Of a DNA stretch of 64,000 nt, positions 55,858 through 64,000 are shown piece by piece. The notes below the pieces were generated by a model. The model made no database searches. It saw nothing but the letters and a program-made list of their open reading frames with translations, and was not told the origin of the DNA. Each line of letters opens with the position of its first letter. The first letter of the stretch is position 1. The position numbers and the translations under genes were made by a program. Location: positions 62,001 to 126,000 of the forward strand of contig NZ_JARGER010000028.1 in NCBI RefSeq assembly GCF_029210375.1, written 5' to 3'. The stretch is from Nocardioides sp. YIM 152315. GTDB lineage: Bacteria; Actinomycetota; Actinomycetes; Propionibacteriales; Nocardioidaceae.

Positions 55858-56772
55858 ATGGCCGTATCGCTGCGTGAGTACCGCGCGCGGATCAAGTCGA
55901 CGGAGTCGATGAAGAAGATCACGCGCGCCATGGAGCTCATTGCTGCGTCCCGCATCATCAAGGCGCAGCAGCGGGCCCAGTCGGCCGCGCCGTACGCCCG
56001 CGAGCTGACCCGTGCCGTCTCGGCGGTGGCGACCTACTCCAACGTCGACCACCCGCTGACGCGCGAGCCGGAGGACCCGAAGCGGGCCGCCGTGCTCATC
56101 GTGACCAGCGACCGCGGCCTGGCCGGTGCCTACTCGTCGAGCGTGCTCAAGGAGGCCGAGCGCCTCGCCGAGCGCCTTCGCGGCGAGGGCAAGGAGATCG
56201 ACACCTACATCTGCGGCCGCAAGGGCGAGGCGTACTACAAGTTCCGTGGTCGTCCCGTCGTCGCGTCGTGGACGGGCTTCTCCGATCAGCCGTCGTACGA
56301 CGCCGCCCACGAGATCGGCCGCACCCTGATCGACGCGTTCCTCGCCGAGGAGGGCGAGCCGAACGCCGTCGACGAGGTGCACGTCGTCTTCACCCGGTTC
56401 CGCTCGATGCTCGTCCAGGAGCCGACCGACGTGCGGCTGCTGCCGCTCGAGGTCGTCGAGGGCGAGGAGAAGCCCGACCGGGCAGAGGTGCTGCCGCTCT
56501 ACGAGTTCGAGCCGTCGGCCGAGGCGGTGCTCGACGGGCTGCTGCCGCAGTACGTCCAGAGCCGGATCTTCTTCGCGCTGCTCCAGGCCGCCGCCTCCGA
56601 GCTCGCGGCTCGGCAGAAGGCGATGAAGTCGGCGACCGACAACGCCGACGAGCTCATCAAGAAGTTCACCCGTATCGCCAACCAGGCCCGCCAGGCCGGC
56701 ATTACCCAGGAAATCAGCGAGATCGTCGGAGGCGTCAACGCGCTCGCCGACGCCCAAGCCGGCCAAGACTGA
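55858..56772 (+). CDS. atpG: ATP synthase F1 subunit gamma
   Basis: A 304-residue rotor shaft. The N-terminal helix [21 protein letters not shown] and the C-terminal helix [37 protein letters not shown] (ends cited by key parts: ITRAMELIA and QEISEIVGG) form the coiled-coil axle. The central part has [12 protein letters not shown]. Three bases after the atpA stop. Confidence 0.97.
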   Translation: MAVSLREYRARIKSTESMKKITRAMELIAASRIIKAQQRAQSAAPYARELTRAVSAVATYSNVDHPLTREPEDPKRAAVLIVTSDRGLAGAYSSSVLKEAERLAERLRGEGKEIDTYICGRKGEAYYKFRGRPVVASWTGFSDQPSYDAAHEIGRTLIDAFLAEEGEPNAVDEVHVVFTRFRSMLVQEPTDVRLLPLEVVEGEEKPDRAEVLPLYEFEPSAEAVLDGLLPQYVQSRIFFALLQAAASELAARQKAMKSATDNADELIKKFTRIANQARQAGITQEISEIVGGVNALADAQAGQD

Positions 56773-58245
<1,473 letters not shown>

Positions 58246-58252
58246 GGCTCCG

Positions 58253-58645
58253 ATGGCAGACAACGACCAGCTCCAGGTGGAGCTCGTGGCGGCCGACCGG
58301 ACCGTGTGGTCCGGTCAGGCCACCATGATCATCGCCAAGACGGCGGACGGCGACATCGGCGTGCTGCGCAACCACATGCCGGTGCTCTCGCTCCTGGTCG
58401 ACGGCGTCATCTCGGTCGACCCGGTCGACGGCGACCGGATGTACGCCGCGGTCGACGGAGGGTTCCTCTCGGTGGCCAACAACCGGGTCTCGATCCTCGC
58501 GCAGTACGCCGCGCTCGCCGACGAGATCGACGTCGAGGCAGCGCGCGCCGAGTTCGAGGCCGCGCAGGGTGAGGACTCCGACGAGGCCCAGGAGCGCGCC
58601 CGTCGCGCCGAGGCCCGGATCCGGGCGGTCGAGAAGGCCTCCTGA
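58253..58645 (+). CDS. atpC: ATP synthase F1 subunit epsilon
   Basis: A 130-residue subunit with the beta-barrel N-terminal domain (QVELVAADRTVWSGQATMII, GDIGVLRNHMPVLSLL) and a C-terminal two-helix region (VEAARAEFEAAQGEDSDEAQ onward) that can inhibit rotation. Last gene of the ATP synthase operon. Confidence 0.96.
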   Translation: MADNDQLQVELVAADRTVWSGQATMIIAKTADGDIGVLRNHMPVLSLLVDGVISVDPVDGDRMYAAVDGGFLSVANNRVSILAQYAALADEIDVEAARAEFEAAQGEDSDEAQERARRAEARIRAVEKAS

Positions 58646-58737
58646 CCGGGCCGACCCACCGCCGACCCGCCGCCGGGCTGTCGCCGGGGTGCCGCTAGGG
58701 TGTGCACCCTCGGCGAGGGACCGGAAGGAGGGCGTGG

Positions 58738-59187
58738 ATGCCGGTGTGGCAGTGGCTGCTCGACGCAGCCGGTGCGCTCCTGCTCCTCGTCCTGTGCTAC
58801 GGCCTCGGCCTCGTCGTCCGCCGCCGGTGGCTCTCTCGCCACGGCGGCACCTTCGAGCTCAGCTACCGCGTCCGACATGAACATGTCGGACGCGGTTGGC
58901 TTCTCGGGCTCGGCCGCTACTCGGGCGAGCGGCTGGAGTGGTTCCGCTACTTCTCGCTCTGGCCGGGGCCTAAGCGGGTCCTCCAGCGGTCCGAGGTGAC
59001 CTTCACCGGTCGCCGCGAGCCCGAGGGCCCCGAGCAGATGTCGCTCTACCCCGAGCACGTCGTGATCTCCTGCCGGACCCCCACCGGTGCCGTCGAGCTC
59101 GCGATGTCCCCGGCGTCGCTGATGGGCTTCCAGTCCTGGCTGGAGTCCGGCCCCCCGGGCACCGACTGGACCCGGCCGCCGCGCTGA
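58738..59187 (+). CDS. DUF2550 family membrane-anchored protein
   Basis: A 149-residue protein with one N-terminal membrane segment (LLDAAGALLLLVLCYGLGLVV) and a basic, beta-rich domain (GRGWLLGLGRYSGERLEWFRYFS). The DUF2550 gene directly after atpC is a conserved actinobacterial arrangement (Rv1312 after Rv1311 in M. tuberculosis); its role is unknown. TAGGGT (58695-58700) overlapping an AGGGTG/CACCCT inverted repeat lies about 38 bases before the ATG and GGAAGGAGG gives a strong ribosome-binding site, so it may have its own promoter. Confidence 0.85.
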   Translation: MPVWQWLLDAAGALLLLVLCYGLGLVVRRRWLSRHGGTFELSYRVRHEHVGRGWLLGLGRYSGERLEWFRYFSLWPGPKRVLQRSEVTFTGRREPEGPEQMSLYPEHVVISCRTPTGAVELAMSPASLMGFQSWLESGPPGTDWTRPPR

Positions 59188-59207
59188 CCCGGACCCGGGG
59201 ACAAGTG

Positions 59208-59289
59208 CAGGAATACCCGGTGCACCGGGGATTCCTGCGCTTCTCGGCCGTTGCGTCACCCCAGAACGTCAGGGATTGCCCGAGAAGTA
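59208..59289 (-). repeat. 82-bp dispersed structured repeat, copy C (inverted)
   Basis: Same 82-bp length as copies A and B, on the opposite strand. Reading the minus strand it starts TACTTCTCGGGCA and ends with the palindrome half-site GGAATCCCCGGTGCACCGGG. Its middle stem is degraded (CCTGACG against CGCAGG). The palindromic end is 20 bases after the DUF2550 stop, again next to a gene end. Confidence 0.85.
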
Positions 59290-59327
59290 GGGACCTTGCC
59301 GACCGTCCCGGAGTCGGGGCTCCGTGG

Positions 59328-60752
59328 TCAGGAGGTCGCCTGACCCTCGTAGAGGCGCGGGACGGGGTGGTTGGCGAGGAAGACCCCGTGCGGGTCGACC
59401 GCGCTGCGGATCCCGGTGAGCTGGGTCCAGGTGTCGTCGCCGTAGATCGATCGGGCGTCGACCGGGGTCTCGGCGAAGTTGCCGTACTGGCGGCCGCTCT
59501 GGAACGGCGCCAGCGCCTGGGTGAACCGGACCGCGTCGGCGTGGGTCTGCGCGCCCATCTCGGGCGTCATGGCGATGCCGCCGGCGAAGGTGACGAACTG
59601 CGCGTCGAGCTGCTTGAGCACTCCTCCTCCCTCGTGCGGGCGGCCGAGCGCGCCGCCGAGCTGCCGGAGCTCGGCCATCAGCAGCGAGGTCCGCGCATCG
59701 GGGCCGGCCTCCGCGACGAACGCGTCGAGGGCGGCGTCCGGGAAGGCGCGGAGCATCGCGGTGTCGGAGGCGAACGGCGCGCCGCCCTCGGGGTCCATGT
59801 GCAGGCGCACCAGCGACTTGGCGGGGACCCGGGCGAAGGTGTCCATGGTCGGCTTGAGGGCACGCAGTCCTGCGAGGAGCTCCTCGCCGCGCGCGTCGGA
59901 GCCGAGGACGGCGCCGTCGATGATCACGAGCTCCCTGCCGCGGAGGAAGTCGGGCAGCTCGGGCATCGGGGGCAGCCGCATCGCGCGGAAGGCGGTCGTG
60001 ATCTCGTCCGGCGCGTCCGGGGCCCAGGCGGCCCACTCGCGGAGCACCGGCTCGAGGTCGCGCAGGTCCCACATGAGGAACCCGGCGTACGCCGTCTCGA
60101 TCTCGTACATCCGGAACTCCAGCGCGGTGACGACACCGAAGTTGCCGCCGCCCCCGCGCACGGCCCAGAAGAGCTCGGCGTTGGTGCGGGCGTCGGCGCG
60201 CACCAGCGTGCCGTCCCCGATGACGATCTCGACGGCGGTGAGGCTGTTGGCCGCGAGACCGAGCGTGCGGGCGTACCAGCCGATGCCGCCGCCCAGGCTG
60301 TAGCCGGCGATGCCGACGTCGGGGGAGGAGCCGTGCAGCACCGCCTTGCCGTGGGCGGCCGCGGCGTCGACCGCGGGCTCCCAGACCGTGCCGCCCTCGA
60401 CACGAACGACGCCGCGCGCCGGGTCGGCGATCGCGGAGCTGAGCTCGGAGGTGCGCAGCAGGACGGTGTCGTCGAGGCCGCGGGCCGCGAGCGGGCCGGC
60501 GTTGTGGCCGGTGCTCTGCGGCGCGACGCGCAGGCCCGCCTCGGCGGCGCGCCGGACGACGGTGGCGACCTCGGCGGCCGTGCGGGGGAGCGCGACGGCG
60601 GCCGGCCGCTGGTCGACGGCGAGGTTCCAGGCGACGCGTGCGGCGTCGTACCCCTCGTCGCCCGGGACGTGGAGGCGGCCGGGGAGCAGCCCGCGGAGGG
60701 CGGTGGCGGCGCCGGTGGTGGCGCGCTGGTCGGCGTTGAGCTCGATGGTCAT
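59328..60752 (-). CDS. FAD-binding oxidoreductase with berberine-bridge C-terminus
   Basis: A 474-residue flavoprotein of the PCMH/BBE type. The FAD domain has PQSTGHNAGPLAARGLDD (the conserved His that binds FAD covalently) and AGYSLGGGIGWYARTLGLAA. Where bicovalent members have a cysteine (C-P-T-V-G), this one reads S-P-D-V-G, so only a single covalent link is likely. The BBE tail is YGNFAETPVD...FLANHPVP. It oxidises a sugar, alkaloid or other alcohol with oxygen. Start ATG 60752. It is divergent from the large BTAD regulator, which may control it. Confidence 0.87.
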   Translation of the reverse strand: MTIELNADQRATTGAATALRGLLPGRLHVPGDEGYDAARVAWNLAVDQRPAAVALPRTAAEVATVVRRAAEAGLRVAPQSTGHNAGPLAARGLDDTVLLRTSELSSAIADPARGVVRVEGGTVWEPAVDAAAAHGKAVLHGSSPDVGIAGYSLGGGIGWYARTLGLAANSLTAVEIVIGDGTLVRADARTNAELFWAVRGGGGNFGVVTALEFRMYEIETAYAGFLMWDLRDLEPVLREWAAWAPDAPDEITTAFRAMRLPPMPELPDFLRGRELVIIDGAVLGSDARGEELLAGLRALKPTMDTFARVPAKSLVRLHMDPEGGAPFASDTAMLRAFPDAALDAFVAEAGPDARTSLLMAELRQLGGALGRPHEGGGVLKQLDAQFVTFAGGIAMTPEMGAQTHADAVRFTQALAPFQSGRQYGNFAETPVDARSIYGDDTWTQLTGIRSAVDPHGVFLANHPVPRLYEGQATS

Positions 60753-60872
60753 GGTTGGTGACTCCTGGGGAGGCGGTTTCGATCGGGTGGTAGGACCCTG
60801 CACCTCGCCTCTTGGAGGTGACTTTGAGCCGACTGGGAGCGGAGTCGGACGGCACGTCCTACGCTGCCGACC

Positions 60873-63800
60873 GTGGAGGTGTCGGTGCTCGGCACGGTGG
60901 AGGTCCGGCTCGCGGACGGGACCGTCGACCTCGGTACGCCGAAACAGCGTGCGCTCGTGGCGGCGCTGGCCCTCTCGCGCGGGCGGCCGGTGTCGGTGGA
61001 CGGCATCGTCGACCTCCTCTGGGGCGACGACGCCCCGCCCGGGGTGACCGCGACCCTGCAGGGCTACGTCTCCCAGCTGCGGCGCGTGCTCGAGCCGGAG
61101 CGGCAGCGTCGGGCGCCGGCGACCGTGCTCGTGACCGTCGCGCCGGGCTACGCGCTGCGGGTGCCCGACGGGGACGTGGACGCCCACCGCTTCGAGCAGG
61201 CGATCACCGACGTGCACCGACGGCTGCAACCGATGCCGACGTGGGGCGCCTCGCCGCTGGGCGAGCCCGATCTCGTCCTGCTCTCGAAGACGCTGGACGA
61301 GACGCTGCGACTGTGGCGGGGCACGCCGTACGCCGAGCTGGGCGAGGCCGACGCGGCCGGGGCCGAACGCGCGCGGCTCGAGGAGCTGCGGCTGGTCGCG
61401 GTGGAGGACCGGGCGGTCGTCGAGCTCGCCCTCGGCCGGCACGCGACGGTGGCGGCCGAGCTCGAGGCGCTCACCAGCGCCCATCCGCTCCGGGAGCGGC
61501 TGTGGGCGCTCTGGTCGGTCGCGCTGACCCGCAGCGGCCGCCAGGCCGCCGCCCTCGACGCGCTCGCCCGGCAGCGCACCATCCTCGACGAGGAGCTCGG
61601 TCTCGAGCCGTCGGTCGAGCTGCGTGAGCTGCAGACCGCGGTGCTGCGCCAGGATCCCGGGCTGGAGTGGGCGCGCCCCGCCGGGGGCGTCGCGGCGCCG
61701 GCGACTCCGTCGGCCGTCGAGGCGGCGCCCGAGCCCACGGCAGCGGCGCCCCCGGTCGACCAGGTCGCGCCCTGGCCGATGGTCGGGCGCGACGTCGACC
61801 TCACGACGCTCCTCGCGCTGGTCGATCGGGCCGAGGCAGGCGCGCCGTCCTACGCCGTGCTCAGCGGCGAGCCGGGCATCGGCAAGTCCCGGCTGGCGGC
61901 CGAGCTGGTCGCGCGGGTGCGGCAGCGGGGGCTGCTGACGCTGGTCGGCCGGTGCTCGCAGGACGACGGCGCGCCGCCGCTGTGGCCGTGGAAGTCCGTG
62001 CTCGAGGGGCTCGGCGCCACCCTGCTCGACGACGCCGCCGGTGGCGCCGGCGACGGCGAGCAGTTCCGGGCCTGGGAGCGCATCGTCGAGACGATCCGCG
62101 CGGCCGCCCGGGACCGGACGGTGGTCGTGGTGCTCGACGACCTCCACTGGGCCGATGCCTCGACGCTCCGCGTGCTGCGACTGCTGGTCGAGACCACGGA
62201 CCTGGCCCGTCTGCTCGTCGTCACCACCTGGCGCCCGGAGCCGACCGGCCTGCTGGCCGACGTCTCGGAGTCGCTGGCCCGGATGCACGCGGTGCGGGTC
62301 GAGCTGGACGGGCTCGCGCCCGGCGAGGCCGCGGCGGTCTTCGCGAGCATCGCGTCGCGCGAGCTTGACCACGCCGGCGCCGACGCGCTGCGGGAGCGCA
62401 CCGACGGCAACCCGTTCTTCCTCGTGGAGCTCGCGCGGCTCGGCAGCCGAGGCGGGGACGCCGGCGAGCTGCCGGGCGCCGTCACCGACGTGCTCAACCA
62501 GCGCCTGGCGCGGTTGCCCGACTCGACGGTGAGCGCGCTGCGGTCGGCGTCGGTGATCGGGCGCATGTTCGACGTGGAGACGTTGGCGACCGTCACGGGC
62601 ATCGACGAGGACGACCTGATCGACGTGGTCGAGCCCGCGCAGGCCGCCGGGCTGGTGCGCGAGGACGGGATCGATCGGTACCTCTTCGCGCACGCGCTCG
62701 TCCGCGACACCCTGCGCGGCGGCCTGAGCGCCAGCCGGCGGGCTCGCGCCCATGCCCGCGTCGCGGAGGCGCTCGACGGCGCCCGCGGACGTGAGACCGA
62801 GGTCGCCCGGCACTGGCGCGAGGCCGGGCCGTCGTACGCCGACCGGGCGTGGCGCGCCGCGGTCGACGCGGCGGCGCTCTCGCGGCGCCTCTACGCCTAC
62901 GACGAGGCCGCCGAGCTGATCCGGGGTGCGCTGGTCTCGATCGAGGGCGACGCCGACGCCGGGCTGCGGGAGCGCTACGACCTGCTGATGGCGCTGATCG
63001 ACGAGTACCGCTGGGCCGCGCAGCTGCCGCGGCTGGTGGGCGCCGTCGAGGAGGCGATCGAGGTCGGCAAGCTGATGCGCGACGCCGAGGCCGTCGCGCG
63101 CGCCGCGATCTCGACCACGCAGGGCGTGCTGTGGCGCTCGGCCCCGCCGGGCCTGGTGAACCAGGCCGTCGTCGGTGCCCTGCGGGGGAGCCTCGACCTG
63201 CTGCCGCCGGACGACAGCGCCCTGCGCTGCCGCGCGATGCTGGCCCTCGCCAACGAGCTCTCCGACACCGCGTCCTACGAGGAGCGGCGCGCGCTGTGCG
63301 ACGAGGGTCTCGCCATGGCGCGTCGCCTCGGCGACCCGGTCCTGCTGCTCGATGCCTGCCAGACCGTCTTCGTGGCGCTCTGGCTGACGCGGACGGCCGC
63401 GGAGCGCCTCGACCTGGTCACCGAGTCGATGCAGCTCGCGCGGAGCACCGGGAGCGAGCGCAGCTTCGTCGTCTCCGCCTGCCTGCGGGTCGCGGTGCTC
63501 GGCGAGCTGGGTCGGCCCGCGGAGATGTTCGCCGCCGTCGACGTCGCGCGGCCGGAGGTGGAGCGGCTCCGGATCGCCTTCGGCGAGACCGTGCTCGACG
63601 GCATCCTGGTGCCGTGGCACGCGATGGCCGGGCGGTTCGAGGAGGCCGAGCGGCTCGTCGACAACATCCGGCAGGTCGCCTCCCGCATCTCGCACAACGA
63701 CGCCGACGACTCCGTGCTCAGCTCGCTGCTCGCGCTGCGGCTGTGGCAGGGCCGGTCGATCGAGATGGTGCCGGCGCTGGAGCGGTTCGGTCCGACGCCC

Positions 63801-64000
63801 TACCCCTTCGACGCCAGCCTCGCCGTCTACCTGTGGCGAGCGGGTGAGCACGACCGGGCCCGCGCCCACTTCGCCGAGCACGGCGCGCCGCTCGAGCACG
63901 AGGTCGACCTCTCGCTGCTGGCCTGGTGCCACGCGGCCGAGCTCGCGCTCTACCTGGGGGAGCGACAGCTGGCGGCCGACGCCTACGAGCGGATCGCGCC
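60873..64000 (+). CDS. BTAD/AAA-type transcriptional regulator (AfsR/SARP-like), truncated at window end
   Basis: At least 1042 residues, open to the last base. An N-terminal winged-helix domain (VEVSVLGTVEVRL to about 95, with QRALVAALALSRGRPVSVD) is followed by a BTAD domain (about 110-250, with RERLWALWSVALTRSGRQA), an Ala/Pro linker, and an AAA ATPase with Walker A SGEPGIGKSRLAAEL (about 331) and Walker B VVVVLDDLHWADAS (about 416). A helical TPR-like region follows. Such proteins activate secondary-metabolite or stress genes in response to ligand and ATP. GTG 60873 is 7 bases after TACGCT (60860-60865), suggesting leaderless start. The divergent flavin oxidase is a plausible target; CACCTC...GAGGTG (60801-60820) in the gap could be its site. 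Confidence 0.88.
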   Translation, partial: MEVSVLGTVEVRLADGTVDLGTPKQRALVAALALSRGRPVSVDGIVDLLWGDDAPPGVTATLQGYVSQLRRVLEPERQRRAPATVLVTVAPGYALRVPDGDVDAHRFEQAITDVHRRLQPMPTWGASPLGEPDLVLLSKTLDETLRLWRGTPYAELGEADAAGAERARLEELRLVAVEDRAVVELALGRHATVAAELEALTSAHPLRERLWALWSVALTRSGRQAAALDALARQRTILDEELGLEPSVELRELQTAVLRQDPGLEWARPAGGVAAPATPSAVEAAPEPTAAAPPVDQVAPWPMVGRDVDLTTLLALVDRAEAGAPSYAVLSGEPGIGKSRLAAELVARVRQRGLLTLVGRCSQDDGAPPLWPWKSVLEGLGATLLDDAAGGAGDGEQFRAWERIVETIRAAARDRTVVVVLDDLHWADASTLRVLRLLVETTDLARLLVVTTWRPEPTGLLADVSESLARMHAVRVELDGLAPGEAAAVFASIASRELDHAGADALRERTDGNPFFLVELARLGSRGGDAGELPGAVTDVLNQRLARLPDSTVSALRSASVIGRMFDVETLATVTGIDEDDLIDVVEPAQAAGLVREDGIDRYLFAHALVRDTLRGGLSASRRARAHARVAEALDGARGRETEVARHWREAGPSYADRAWRAAVDAAALSRRLYAYDEAAELIRGALVSIEGDADAGLRERYDLLMALIDEYRWAAQLPRLVGAVEEAIEVGKLMRDAEAVARAAISTTQGVLWRSAPPGLVNQAVVGALRGSLDLLPPDDSALRCRAMLALANELSDTASYEERRALCDEGLAMARRLGDPVLLLDACQTVFVALWLTRTAAERLDLVTESMQLARSTGSERSFVVSACLRVAVLGELGRPAEMFAAVDVARPEVERLRIAFGETVLDGILVPWHAMAGRFEEAERLVDNIRQVASRISHNDADDSVLSSLLALRLWQGRSIEMVPALERFGPTPYPFDASLAVYLWRAGEHDRARAHFAEHGAPLEHEVDLSLLAWCHAAELALYLGERQLAADAYERIA

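Noticed and set aside
59328..63932. A 1534-codon open frame on the minus strand
   Set aside because: Only its last 474 codons form a real protein (the flavin oxidase). The rest is antisense to the BTAD regulator, Arg/Gly/Ala-rich, and is an artefact of high GC content.

Overview
The window is about 64 kb of very GC-rich DNA with GTG starts, ATGA/GTGA gene overlaps and many actinobacterial hallmark genes (WhiB, SigR/RsrA, PdtaS, mycofactocin-coupled dehydrogenases, nickel superoxide dismutase, DUF2550, DUF6104). It is most consistent with a Nocardioides-like member of the Propionibacteriales. The genus is inferred from gene content and was not tested by any search. No phage, insertion sequence, CRISPR array or rRNA is visible; one tRNA-Arg (anticodon CCG) lies beside argS.

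Layout. 1-2 kb: end of an SRAP-domain protein, an alpha/beta hydrolase, then sigR-rsrA behind a near-perfect sigma-R promoter. 2-10.7 kb: an unannotated-size gene for ribosomal protein bL37, a four-gene minus-strand operon (DUF2785, IlvG-like TPP enzyme, GNAT, thioesterase), the pdtaS/whiB1 pair, rsbW-sigF behind a sigma-F-like promoter, and the divergent sodN/sodX pair. 10.8-24.8 kb: malic enzyme, two oxidoreductases, a G5/excalibur lipoprotein, a sulfatase/TetR/acetoacetate-decarboxylase-like locus with a palindromic operator, the fused 2-oxoglutarate dehydrogenase (kgd), and a lipoprotein/LCP/secreted HNH nuclease trio. 24.8-37 kb: a catabolic cluster whose redox enzymes all belong to mycofactocin-linked families, with its own ribose-type ABC importer, TPP-dependent E1, acyl-CoA ligase and XRE-cupin regulator. 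37-59.2 kb: a conserved housekeeping block, tRNA-Arg | argS-lysA-hom-thrC-thrB-rho-(response regulator)-rpmE-prfA-prmC-sua5-wecA-atpI-atpBEFHAGDC-DUF2550, which matches from memory the Mycobacterium tuberculosis order Rv1292-Rv1312 apart from the inserted response regulator. 59.3-64 kb: a berberine-bridge-type flavin oxidase divergent from a large BTAD/AAA transcriptional regulator cut by the window end.

How it fits together. SigR/RsrA sense thiol oxidation; sigma-R-type promoters (GGGAAT, 18 bases, GTT) are visible both before sigR and, 45 kb away, before rpmE (ribosomal protein L31), tying translation to disulphide stress. The mycofactocin-type cluster looks like one transport-and-oxidation pathway for a small alcohol or polyol of unknown identity. 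Three copies of an 82-bp structured intergenic element, always next to a gene 3' end, and several other short repeats and hairpins are the main unexplained DNA-level features. Several genes have a TANNNT box 6-8 bases before the start codon, suggesting leaderless transcripts.
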